From: Dehalococcoidia bacterium
Lineage (GTDB): Bacteria > Chloroflexota > Dehalococcoidia > DSTF01 > JALHUB01
Assembly: GCA_022865685.1 (NCBI GenBank)
Contig: JALHUB010000001.1
Coordinates: forward strand, 1 to 8,481
DNA: 8,481 nt
Direction: 5' to 3'
Under the pieces are notes generated by a model. It was not told the origin of the DNA. It was given only the letters and a program-made list of their open reading frames with translations, and ran no database searches. Position 1 is the first letter of the stretch. The number at the start of each line of letters is the position of its first letter. Shown here one piece after another: positions 1 through 6,026 of this stretch. Both the position numbers and the translations under genes were made by a program.

Positions 1-914
1 CGCCACTGCGCCCGTGAGGCGCAGGCCGCTGCCGGACGCCCGTCGAGGAGGAACAGCAGGTCGTCGCGATGTGGCCCCCAAAGGGAAACGCCGGCGCCGA
101 TCTCCTGCTGGCGGCTGCCGGCGAGCGTGTCGAGGAAGGCGGCGGCGAGGGCGGCCCGGTCCTTTCCCGCCATGTCGGCGGCGGCCCAGTCGCGTGCCCA
201 ACGCGGCTCGTAGACGAGGCGCAGCTCTTCGAGTCCGCCGCTCAGGTCGCGATGCGCCGTCGCCGCCAGTTCGGCCAGGCGCCCCGTCGCGCCCGTCCTT
301 GCCTCGACGATGTAGGCGCCGCTTTCGGCCATGCGCGACTCCCAAAACGACAGCTCGTCGGGGCGCGCTGAGCCGTCGCGGATGCGCCGGAGGAGGGCGT
401 TGCGCTGGAGAACGACTTTCGTGTAGTCCTGCAACGCGGCGAGATAGCGGCCGTCGACCTGCGAGAGGGTGATGTCGAGGAAGCGCCGCCTCAGCGAGGG
501 CGGTCCGCCGATGAGGTCGAGATCCTGGGGCGTGAAGAAGACGGAGCTTATCCGTCCGACAACCTGCGACGCCCGCTGCGGCACGCCGTTGAGGCGCAAT
601 CGTTTTCCGGCGCGGCTGTGGCCCCCGTTCGGCCCGCGTACCGCCATCTCGACGCTAACGGCGCCGGCTGTTCGCTCCGCCTCCGCGACGATGCGGGCCA
701 CGGGCGGGCCGTCCTGAGAGGACTCCCAGTTGATCAGCTCGGCGTCGCTGCTGGTGCGCGGAGAGCGGACGGTCGAAAGCAGGTGAACGGCTTCGAGGAG
801 GTTCGTCTTGCCCTGCGCGTTGCGACCGAGGAACAGCAGCAGGCCGGCAGGGAGGTCGAGCTCCAGGCGGCGATAGTTGCGGAAATCGCTGAGGCTAAGG
901 TGGCGAATGTACAT
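1..914 (-). CDS. recF: DNA replication and repair protein RecF (3' end cut by window)
   Basis: RecF is a DNA-binding ATPase of the SMC/ABC-like family that helps RecO and RecR load RecA at single-stranded gaps. The frame starts at ATG 914 and stays open to the left edge (304 codons seen; family usually 350-400). The N-terminus has the typical form: MYIRHLSLSDFRNYR, then a Walker A loop GRNAQGKTN at residues 30-38 (Lys36). The RecF block FTPQDLDL...RRRFLDI follows in the middle, and GPHRDDL lies at about 280-286. The ABC-type signature at 300-304 reads S-R-A-Q-W rather than the usual S-x-G-Q-Q. Walker B and the D-loop lie beyond the edge, so completeness cannot be judged. It follows the PAC2 gene by 92 bases and seems to have its own promoter; no strong Shine-Dalgarno is visible. 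dnaA, dnaN and gyrB, common neighbours elsewhere, are not in the window. Identification is firm. Confidence 0.95.
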   Translation of the reverse strand, partial: MYIRHLSLSDFRNYRRLELDLPAGLLLFLGRNAQGKTNLLEAVHLLSTVRSPRTSSDAELINWESSQDGPPVARIVAEAERTAGAVSVEMAVRGPNGGHSRAGKRLRLNGVPQRASQVVGRISSVFFTPQDLDLIGGPPSLRRRFLDITLSQVDGRYLAALQDYTKVVLQRNALLRRIRDGSARPDELSFWESRMAESGAYIVEARTGATGRLAELAATAHRDLSGGLEELRLVYEPRWARDWAAADMAGKDRAALAAAFLDTLAGSRQQEIGAGVSLWGPHRDDLLFLLDGRPAAACASRAQW

Positions 915-952
915 GGCAAGTGCGGCGTCGCCCGTTCGGGGCGCCTTGCCCT

Positions 953-982
953 AGTCTACAGGAGGCGACGCCAGCCTGCCAG
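953..982 (-). promoter_or_regulatory. Possible recF promoter
   Basis: On the minus strand CTGGCA (982-977, 4 of 6 to TTGACA) is followed after 18 bases by TAGACT (958-953, 4 of 6 to TATAAT). This would start a transcript near 946 with a leader of about 30 bases before the recF ATG. The same TAGACT hexamer occurs in two other candidate promoters of the window. A short inverted repeat (CGCCC, CGAAC loop, GGGCG) lies in the leader. Read-through from the upstream PAC2 gene is equally possible. Confidence 0.35.
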
Positions 983-1006
983 ACGCTCCGGGCCGACGCG
1001 GTCGGT

Positions 1007-1906
1007 CTACTGGCCCTGCTGCTCGCGGCGGCGCTTGAGGAACTCTTCCAGGTCCTTGATCAGGACTTCGCTCGGCGGCAGCGCTGACGGCTCGGCGTCC
1101 TCTTCGGTCTGGCCCTCCGCGGCCACATCGGCGCGGCGCTCCAGCTCCTTGAGATAGGCTTCCGCCTCAGGGTTGGTGGCGATGATGGCACTGATCTGCT
1201 GCTCGAAGCGCTGTACGGCGCGCTCGATGTCGTCGAGGTTGAGGCCGAGGTTGAAGAGCGGGTCGACGACGCGCAGGAGCGCCTCCGCCACCTTCGGGTT
1301 CTGGCTGATACCCAGGTAGTGCGGCACGCTGGCCCAGAGGCTTATCGCGGGCAGGCCGGCCTGGCGGGCGGCGTCGTGGATGACGCCGAGGATGCCCGTC
1401 GGGCCCTGGTAGCGCGTCGGGCCCACGTGCAGGGCGCGCAGTTGCTCCAGCAGGGCGCTGTCCGTCGCGAAGCCGATGAGCGGCACCGGACGCGTGTGTG
1501 GCGTGTCTGCGAGGAGCGCGCCGAGGGTGAGGACCATGCCGACGCCGCATTGTCGTGCCAGGTCCATGATCTCGCCGGTGAAGGTGCGCCACTTCAGTTG
1601 CGGCTCCGTCCCCACGAGTACGACGACGTCCCTCTCAAGCGCGGGGTCGACGTGGTAGAAAAAGGAGTTGCTCGGCCAGGAGAGATTGCGCTGGTAGTCG
1701 GGTCCGACCGAGACGATGGGGCGCGTGCTGGTGAAGTCGTAGAACTCCTCCGGGTCGATGTCGGCGAAGCGCTGAGCGGACCACTTCTCGATGAGTACGC
1801 GGGCCGCCGTCGTCGCCGATTCGGCGGCATCGTTCCAGCCGGCGAAGGCGACGATGAGGACGGGGCTGCGAAGGGCCGGTATTTGCTCGATATGAGTATG
1901 TGCCAT
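1007..1906 (-). CDS. PAC2-family protein (proteasome-assembly-chaperone-like)
   Basis: PAC2-family proteins (PF09754) are related to eukaryotic/archaeal proteasome assembly chaperones; bacterial members, common in Actinobacteria and also found in Chloroflexota, have no settled function. The 299-residue product shows the family blocks: PVLIVAFAGWNDAAESA at 15-31, LVGTEPQLKWRTF at 97-109, TLGALLADTPHTRPVPL at 127-143, YQGPTGI at 166-172 and WASVPHYLGISQNPKVAEALL at 191-211. The tail from about 225 is charged, looks helical, and ends EEFLKRRREQ. I prefer ATG 1906 to the upstream GTG 1945 because AGGA sits five bases before ATG 1906, and because GTG 1945 coincides with the predicted transcription start. 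The gene diverges from the acyl-CoA synthetase gene and is followed by recF. No proteasome subunit, Mpa/ARC ATPase or Pup gene is present in the window, so a proteasome link is untested. Confidence 0.9.
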   Translation of the reverse strand: MAHTHIEQIPALRSPVLIVAFAGWNDAAESATTAARVLIEKWSAQRFADIDPEEFYDFTSTRPIVSVGPDYQRNLSWPSNSFFYHVDPALERDVVVLVGTEPQLKWRTFTGEIMDLARQCGVGMVLTLGALLADTPHTRPVPLIGFATDSALLEQLRALHVGPTRYQGPTGILGVIHDAARQAGLPAISLWASVPHYLGISQNPKVAEALLRVVDPLFNLGLNLDDIERAVQRFEQQISAIIATNPEAEAYLKELERRADVAAEGQTEEDAEPSALPPSEVLIKDLEEFLKRRREQQGQ

Positions 1907-1951
1907 TTCGTTCCTGCCCGCGTCGGCGTTGGCGACGTGGGCCACGGAATG

Positions 1952-1981
1952 AGTATAGCATCAGGGGGCATTGGGTGTCGC
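1952..1981 (-). promoter_or_regulatory. Promoter of the PAC2 gene (extended -10)
   Basis: Minus strand: GCGACA (1981-1976, 4 of 6 to TTGACA), 18-base spacer, then TATACT (1957-1952, 5 of 6) preceded by TG-C, giving an extended -10 element. The predicted start near 1945 leaves a leader of about 40 bases with AGGA at 1915-1912 before ATG 1906. This argues against use of GTG 1945 as the start codon. Confidence 0.55.
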
Positions 1982-2000
1982 CGAGGCTGGAAAGCCCCGT

Positions 2001-2014
2001 CTGCCGACAGGCAG
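2001..2014. repeat. Small palindromic repeat, copy 1 (CTGCC-GACA-GGCAG)
   Basis: CTGCC and GGCAG form a 5-bp stem around GACA, followed by GCT. The stretch closely matches the 7-bp-stem palindrome at 7534-7551, which differs mainly in the loop. It lies in the divergent promoter region upstream of both -10 elements. Two related copies in intergenic DNA suggest a dispersed genomic repeat, but two copies in one window are weak evidence. Confidence 0.4.
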
Positions 2015-2039
2015 GCTCGGCTACGGAGTCTTGGTGTGG

Positions 2040-2068
2040 TTCCGCGATGCCCGCGGCCATGCCATAAT
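2040..2068 (+). promoter_or_regulatory. Promoter of the acyl-CoA synthetase gene (extended -10)
   Basis: CATAAT at 2063-2068 (5 of 6 to TATAAT) is preceded by TG-C at 2060-2062, an extended -10. The -35 region 17 bases upstream (TTCCGC, 2040-2045) is poor, as is usual with extended -10 promoters. A start near 2075 gives a leader of about 22 bases with AAGG before ATG 2097. The in-frame ATG at 2067 overlaps this -10 and so is unlikely to be used. Confidence 0.45.
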
Positions 2069-2096
2069 GGCCGAGATACGTTCCAGCAAGGCGGTT

Positions 2097-3470
2097 ATGA
2101 CGGAGCATAGCTCATTCCCCGCCCAGGCCTTGTTCGAGCCCCAGTCCGTTGCGGTCGTCGGCGTGCCGCGCGGCCCGAAAGTGGGACAGATCTTCCTTCA
2201 GGCGCTGCTTCATCCCGGCTACAAGGGCCGCATCTACCCCATCAACCCGAACGCGGACGAGATAATGGGGCTGCGCTGCTACGCGTCGATTTCGGCGCTG
2301 CCGGAAACGCCGGACCTGGCGATCCTTGTCGTCGGCAGCGACACAGCGATCGAGGTGATCGGCGAGTGCGCGGACAGGGGCGTGAAGGCCGCCGCGCTCT
2401 TCACTGCCGGCTTCTCGGAGGCCGGCATGGACGAAGGCCGTCAGCGCCAGGAGCGACTCCTCGCGGCGGCGCGACGCGGCGCCCGGCCTGTGCGAATCCT
2501 GGGGCCGAACTGCATGGCGCTCTACGTGCCGAAGACGGGCCTGGCGATGTTCCCTAATATGCCGTCCGAGGCCGGCAGCATCGCCTTCGTATCGCAGAGC
2601 GGCTCGCTGTGCACCTTCGTCGCCGGTGGAGGCTACGCGCGCGGCCTGGCATTCAGCAAGGTCATCAGCATCGGCAACCAGGCCGACCTGAACGCGTCCG
2701 ACTTCTTCGAGTACCTGGCGGACGACCCGGAGACGGAAGTAGTCGGGTCTTACCTGGAGGGCGTGCGCGACGGTCGCCGCTTCTTCCGGGCACTGGAGCG
2801 TTGCGCGGTGCGAAAGCCAGTAGTCATCTGGAAGGCGGGCCGCACGGATTCCGGCGCGCGGGCCGCCAACTCGCACACGGGCGCCCTCGCCGGGCAGCAC
2901 GAGGTCTGGTCCGCGATGTTGCGGCAGGTCGGCGCCCTGACGGCGCACGACATGGACGAGCTGCTGGACCTGCTGGTTGCCTGCCGGCACGTGCCGCGCG
3001 GGAGCGGCCGGCGAGTCGCCATACTGGCGGGACCGGGCGGGCCGGCCGTCTCGGCGTCGGACGCGTGCGAGGAGAACGGGCTGGAGCTGCCGCGATTATC
3101 GACGGGTACGCAGGAGGTGCTGCGCGGCATTATCCCGATGGCCGGCACGAGCGTGCGCAACCCAGTCGACATGGGGTTGGTGATGCTCGGCGCGGCGGAG
3201 ATGTACTATCGCGCGACGGAGGCGGCGGCGCTGGACCCGAACGTGGACGCGATACTGGCGATCGGCGGGTCGGCGGGCGCGGAGTCGCTGGCGTCGTACA
3301 CGGCGGCGATGCAGGAAATTGCGCAGCGGACGGGCAAGCCGATCATGCAGTCGTCGGTTGGCGGCGAGATGCCGTTCGAGAGGGTGTTCGCCGATCACGG
3401 CATCGCGACGTTCGGCAGCCCGGAGCGGGCGCTCTGGGCCTACGCTCGCGTCACCGGACACGCACCCTAG
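2097..3470 (+). CDS. Acetate/acyl-CoA ligase (ADP-forming), alpha subunit
   Basis: NDP-forming acyl-CoA synthetases interconvert acyl-CoA, ADP and phosphate with the free acid, CoA and ATP in the cytoplasm, usually conserving energy during fermentation of acids or amino acids. The 457-residue product matches a stand-alone alpha subunit (about 450-470). It has an N-terminal CoA-binding Rossmann domain (LFEPQSVAVVGVPRGPKVG, 12-30; YPINPN, 47-52), a succinyl-CoA-ligase-like domain with ILGPNCMALY (134-143) and FVSQSGSL (164-171), and the SHTGALAG loop whose His260 aligns with the phosphorylated His (about 257) of archaeal ACD alpha subunits. A third ligase domain fills the C-terminus. The ATP-grasp beta subunit is absent from this product and from the window. 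Start chosen at ATG 2097: it follows AAGG at good spacing, while TTG 1971 and ATG 2067 lie upstream of or on the promoter. Substrate acid is unknown. Confidence 0.88.
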   Translation: MTEHSSFPAQALFEPQSVAVVGVPRGPKVGQIFLQALLHPGYKGRIYPINPNADEIMGLRCYASISALPETPDLAILVVGSDTAIEVIGECADRGVKAAALFTAGFSEAGMDEGRQRQERLLAAARRGARPVRILGPNCMALYVPKTGLAMFPNMPSEAGSIAFVSQSGSLCTFVAGGGYARGLAFSKVISIGNQADLNASDFFEYLADDPETEVVGSYLEGVRDGRRFFRALERCAVRKPVVIWKAGRTDSGARAANSHTGALAGQHEVWSAMLRQVGALTAHDMDELLDLLVACRHVPRGSGRRVAILAGPGGPAVSASDACEENGLELPRLSTGTQEVLRGIIPMAGTSVRNPVDMGLVMLGAAEMYYRATEAAALDPNVDAILAIGGSAGAESLASYTAAMQEIAQRTGKPIMQSSVGGEMPFERVFADHGIATFGSPERALWAYARVTGHAP

Positions 3471-3940
3471 CCGTTCCCCTCGCGCAATACGCTCCTGAGC
3501 CTCAAGAACGACCACGTTATCTCGATGGAGAAGGCGCACAGGCATGCCGTCGCGAATCCGGACACGGCCCATCGGGGTGCGAAGAGAGTCAGTAGCACAA
3601 ATCCGACCAGGGAGACGACTACCGACGCGGGAAGCACCCACCAGGTTCTCGCCATGCTCTTGGCCAATTGCACCCTCTGTCCATCACTCAGTTGGGAAAA
3701 GGTTGGTCCCAACAGAACGAACGATCCTATCAGCAGCCACAATAGCGAAGCGGCAAGCCGCCAGTATGAGGTCGTATCGCGACTGAAGCTGAACAGGAGC
3801 AGCAACGCGACGCCGATCGGCAGCAAGCCAACCACCTTCGGAGGGCTCCAGGTAGGCAGAGCCAACTCTTCCGGCGTTCCCTTTCCCCTGGCGAAACGCA
3901 CAACCCAGAAGATCGTCATTCCCGTAATGAAGAGAAGCAC
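3467..3940 (-). CDS. Small polytopic membrane protein, function unknown
   Basis: I do not recognise this 157-residue protein. It is very hydrophobic, with about five likely membrane segments: 1-16, 36-52, 60-80, 99-121 and 124-147. Between the third and fourth segments is a polar loop, FSQLSDGQRVQLAKSMAR; the C-terminus is charged (RLRSVLREGNG). No catalytic motif, conserved Cys pair or obvious transporter signature is visible. It starts at GTG 3940, directly after an in-frame TGA, with AAGGA nine bases upstream. The first segment is short, so an N-terminal truncation is possible. Sampled stretches of this gene are about 52-62% G+C against about 65% in the flanking synthetase gene, consistent with a poorly conserved or recently acquired gene. 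It converges on the acyl-CoA synthetase gene, the two stop codons sharing CTAG. It has its own strong-looking promoter and a structured leader, which supports its being a real gene. Confidence 0.72.
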   Translation of the reverse strand: MLLFITGMTIFWVVRFARGKGTPEELALPTWSPPKVVGLLPIGVALLLLFSFSRDTTSYWRLAASLLWLLIGSFVLLGPTFSQLSDGQRVQLAKSMARTWWVLPASVVVSLVGFVLLTLFAPRWAVSGFATACLCAFSIEITWSFLRLRSVLREGNG

Positions 3941-3972
3941 TCAGGGTGATCCTTGTTCTTCCGTTGAGTTGC

Positions 3973-3998
3973 TCGACAGCGCCACGGATGGCTGTCGA
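3973..3998 (-). promoter_or_regulatory. 5' leader stem-loop of the membrane-protein mRNA
   Basis: On the minus strand TCGACAGC pairs perfectly with GCTGTCGA around a 10-base loop. An alternative fold pairs TCGACA with TGTCGA, bulges two bases and adds GCCA-TCCG-TGGC, giving ten base pairs. The structure begins at the predicted transcription start (3999-3998) and leaves the Shine-Dalgarno AAGGA single-stranded downstream. A hairpin at the extreme 5' end can protect an mRNA from decay. No T-run follows on either strand, so a terminator is unlikely. Confidence 0.5.
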
Positions 3999-4004
3999 TG
4001 TCGC

Positions 4005-4013
4005 ATTATACCA
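4005..4013 (-). promoter_or_regulatory. Promoter of the membrane-protein gene (perfect extended -10)
   Basis: Minus strand TG-G-TATAAT at 4013-4005 is a perfect extended -10 element. It lies immediately after the methyltransferase stop codon region. No good -35 hexamer is present at 16-18 bases. The predicted start at about 3999 gives a leader of roughly 58 bases. Confidence 0.6.
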
Positions 4014-4019
4014 GCGCGA

Positions 4020-4622
4020 TCAAGCGCGCTTGGTCGCGACGCCGCAGATGTCCCATAGGGGCAGCCGGCGCAGCGGCTCCTCCACCTGAAGACCGGCCTC
4101 GCTCAGCGCCGCGCGCCATTCTTCGACGTCGAACGTCGACTCCACGGCGTGCGGCAGGAAACGGTAGAGGCCGCGGGTGAGCCGCCCCTTTGACGGCTCG
4201 GCGAACCAGAATCGCCCGCCGCCTTTGAGCACGCGCCCCATTTCTCGCAGGGCAGCCTGCCAGTCCGGCACGTGGTGCAGGACGCCCGACTCGAATGCGG
4301 CGTCGAATGACGAGTCCGCGAATGGCATATGAGTCGCGTCGGCTACCAGCAGGCGGACGTTTGCGTCGATGCCACTCCGTCGCAGGCGGCGTTCGGCGAG
4401 CGCGACCATCGCCGGGTCGAAGTCGAAGGCAGCGACGAGGCGCGGCCGCAGTCGCTCCCAGATGAGGGCGCTGCCGGTGCCGGGCCCGCAGCCCATGTCG
4501 AGGACGGCGTCGCCGGCGGTGGGACGGGCCCAGCGAATGAAGGCGTCCACCTCGCCGCGCTGGAGCCGGGCGCGAAAGGGGCTGTTGACCAGCCAGCGTT
4601 CGAAGAAGGACATCCTGGCCAT
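4020..4622 (-). CDS. Class I SAM-dependent methyltransferase
   Basis: The roughly 200-residue product is a Rossmann-fold methyltransferase of the Methyltransf_11/25 type. Motif I is VLDMGCGPGTG (about 40-50), the SAM-binding glycine loop; a post-motif I acidic strand AFDFDP follows (about 65-70), then VADATHMPFADSSFDAAF (about 93-110) and GVLHHVPD (about 113-120), and a LKGGGRF strand/loop near 132. The C-terminal part is short, so the substrate-binding cap is small; substrate cannot be inferred. Three starts are possible: GTG 4631, ATG 4622 and ATG 4613. GTG 4631 lies between the candidate -10 and the predicted start of transcription, so I favour ATG 4622; none has a clear Shine-Dalgarno and the message may be nearly leaderless. 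It follows the MFS gene by 59 bases on the same strand with a hairpin between, and precedes the unknown membrane protein. Confidence 0.9.
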   Translation of the reverse strand: MARMSFFERWLVNSPFRARLQRGEVDAFIRWARPTAGDAVLDMGCGPGTGSALIWERLRPRLVAAFDFDPAMVALAERRLRRSGIDANVRLLVADATHMPFADSSFDAAFESGVLHHVPDWQAALREMGRVLKGGGRFWFAEPSKGRLTRGLYRFLPHAVESTFDVEEWRAALSEAGLQVEEPLRRLPLWDICGVATKRA

Positions 4623-4631
4623 CGCGGCCAC

Positions 4632-4640
4632 AGTCTACCA
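4632..4640 (-). promoter_or_regulatory. Possible methyltransferase promoter (extended -10)
   Basis: Minus strand TG-G-TAGACT at 4640-4632: an extended -10 with 4 of 6 matches. There is no good -35. Start of transcription would fall near 4625, almost on the ATG at 4622. It shares TAGACT with the recF and hydrolase promoter candidates. Confidence 0.4.
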
Positions 4641-4661
4641 CGGCAGGCGGGCGTTCTTGGC

Positions 4662-4681
4662 GGGCGCACAGCCGTGCGCCC
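4662..4681 (-). repeat. Perfect 8-bp hairpin between MFS and methyltransferase genes
   Basis: GGGCGCAC and GTGCGCCC form a perfect 8-bp stem with a four-base loop. On the minus strand it begins immediately at the MFS stop, within the string TTGTAGGGGCGCAC, so the TAG stop codon lies at the edge of the element. No T-run follows, so it is not a canonical intrinsic terminator, although it could stop or stabilise the MFS transcript. Its form recalls GTAGGGGCG-type hairpin repeats that I remember as abundant in Chloroflexota and cyanobacteria; that likeness is from memory. Confidence 0.6.
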
Positions 4682-5950
4682 CTACAATGCATCGCTGGTC
4701 GTCACCGCATGTCGCAGGGTCACGCGCCAGGCGAACGACGCCATTGCGACTATGATAACGCCTTCGATGAGTGCCATCGGCCGCAGCCCGATGATGTCGG
4801 CGACGGCGCCGGCGACCATGGCGCTCGCCGGGAACACGCCGATGATGGTGAACAGCAGCCCCAGGACGCGGCCGCGCATGGCGTCGGGCAGGCGCACCAC
4901 CAGCAACGTCTCGTAGGCGGCGAACAGCGTCGCCTGCGCCATCCCCGCACAGAGGAGAACGGCGCCGGTAAGGGCCGGCGACTGCGAGAGGGCGTAGACG
5001 ATGGTGGCGATGCCCGAACCCGCGATGCCGAGGAACATCAGGAAGCCGATCTGGCGCTGCTTGCCGAAGGTGGCCACGGCCGTCGCACCGACGACGCTGC
5101 CGGCGCCCAGGCAGGCGCTCAGCGCCCCGAAGACCTGCGGTCCGGCGTGCAACTCCCTTTCTACGAACAGGGGCAGCAGCAGGACGTATGATTGCCCGAG
5201 GACGAACGGTATCATCATGACCAGCGTCAGCCTCATGAGGTCGCTGTGCGCGCGCAGGTAAGCCCAACTCTCGCGCACGTCCGAGAGCACGCTCTTCGCG
5301 GGGCCGCGCTCGATGTGACCGAAGGACGCGGCGACGGTCAGCATCAGGAGCAGGGCGACGACGAGGGCGCCGGCGGTCGTGAAGTAGGCGGCCGCTATCC
5401 CCAGTCCGGCGACGAGGACACCACCCACGGCCGGACCGGCGATGCTCGGCAGGCTGTGGCCGGCAGAGTTGAGCGAGACAGCGTTCATCAGTTGCTCCTC
5501 GGGCACGAGGCGCGCCGTCATCGCCTGGCCGGCGGGTATGCGTCCGGCGAAGAGGAGGCCCTCGAGGGCGGCAGCTACGATGATGCACCAGATAGCGATC
5601 AGGCCCGTGGCGACAAGCACGCCGATCACGAGCGCGCTGGCAAGGATGACGACGTTTCCGGCGGCGAGGAGGTTGCGCCGGTTGACGCGGTCGGCGACAA
5701 CACCCATCGGTATCGAGCCCAGGCCAGCGGCGAGCGCCCAGGCGGCGTCGACGACGCCGAGTAGGAACGCCGACTTCGTCAGGTCGACGATGAGCCAGCC
5801 GCGCGCTGTGAACTGCACCATGAGCCCCATGGCGACGACGAGGTTGCTCAGCCAGAAGAGCCGGAAATGGGGATAGGACAGGGACGCCAGCGGTCGCGCG
5901 AGCCACGGCCGTGACGTCTGCCCTGTTGTCTTTTCGGTCGATTCAGTCAT
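4682..5950 (-). CDS. Major facilitator superfamily exporter (MFS_3 / EntS-like)
   Basis: This 422-residue inner-membrane protein has about twelve hydrophobic segments in two six-helix halves joined by a hydrophilic loop near residues 205-230 (HIERGPAKSVLSDVRESWAYLRAH). A conserved LSYPHFRLFWLSNLV start (about 24-38) precedes TM1. Motif A, GVVADRVNRR (83-92), lies between TM2 and TM3, and a weaker counterpart, VVRLPDAMRGRVLG, lies in the second half. These features fit the MFS_3 subfamily (PF05977), which includes the enterobactin exporter EntS and many drug-efflux carriers; proton antiport is expected. The substrate is not predictable. ATG 5950 is preferred to TTG 5956 two codons upstream. 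No good Shine-Dalgarno or sigma-70-like promoter is evident. The gene diverges from yjbQ and is followed by the methyltransferase. Its stop codon lies at the border of a hairpin repeat. Confidence 0.9.
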   Translation of the reverse strand: MTESTEKTTGQTSRPWLARPLASLSYPHFRLFWLSNLVVAMGLMVQFTARGWLIVDLTKSAFLLGVVDAAWALAAGLGSIPMGVVADRVNRRNLLAAGNVVILASALVIGVLVATGLIAIWCIIVAAALEGLLFAGRIPAGQAMTARLVPEEQLMNAVSLNSAGHSLPSIAGPAVGGVLVAGLGIAAAYFTTAGALVVALLLMLTVAASFGHIERGPAKSVLSDVRESWAYLRAHSDLMRLTLVMMIPFVLGQSYVLLLPLFVERELHAGPQVFGALSACLGAGSVVGATAVATFGKQRQIGFLMFLGIAGSGIATIVYALSQSPALTGAVLLCAGMAQATLFAAYETLLVVRLPDAMRGRVLGLLFTIIGVFPASAMVAGAVADIIGLRPMALIEGVIIVAMASFAWRVTLRHAVTTSDAL

Positions 5951-5965
5951 GGCCAATCTTGTATC

Positions 5966-5994
5966 TCGACGGGCCGCCGCGACGGCCCTAAGAT
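5966..5994 (+). promoter_or_regulatory. Possible yjbQ promoter with inverted repeat in the spacer
   Basis: TCGACG (5966-5971, 4 of 6) and TAAGAT (5989-5994, 4 of 6) are 17 bases apart, giving a start near 6001 and a 25-base leader. The spacer consists almost exactly of the inverted repeat GGGCCG-CCGCGA-CGGCCC (5971-5988). Such a palindrome between -35 and -10, in a divergent region, could be an operator, or simply chance in G+C-rich DNA. Confidence 0.35.
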
Positions 5995-6026
5995 GTCAAG
6001 TATCAAGGAGAGATGAGGTCTGGACA

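Noticed and set aside
991..1006. Small inverted repeat just after the PAC2 stop as a terminator
   Set aside because: Only a 5-bp stem and no T-run.
1971..2096. Longer N-terminus for the acyl-CoA synthetase from TTG 1971 or ATG 2067
   Set aside because: The extra residues do not resemble the family N-terminus, ATG 2067 overlaps the candidate -10, and ATG 2097 has a suitable Shine-Dalgarno.
5994..5999. Perfect TTGACA on the minus strand as -35 of the MFS gene
   Set aside because: No AT-rich -10 occurs 15-19 bases downstream; that stretch is the G+C palindrome.
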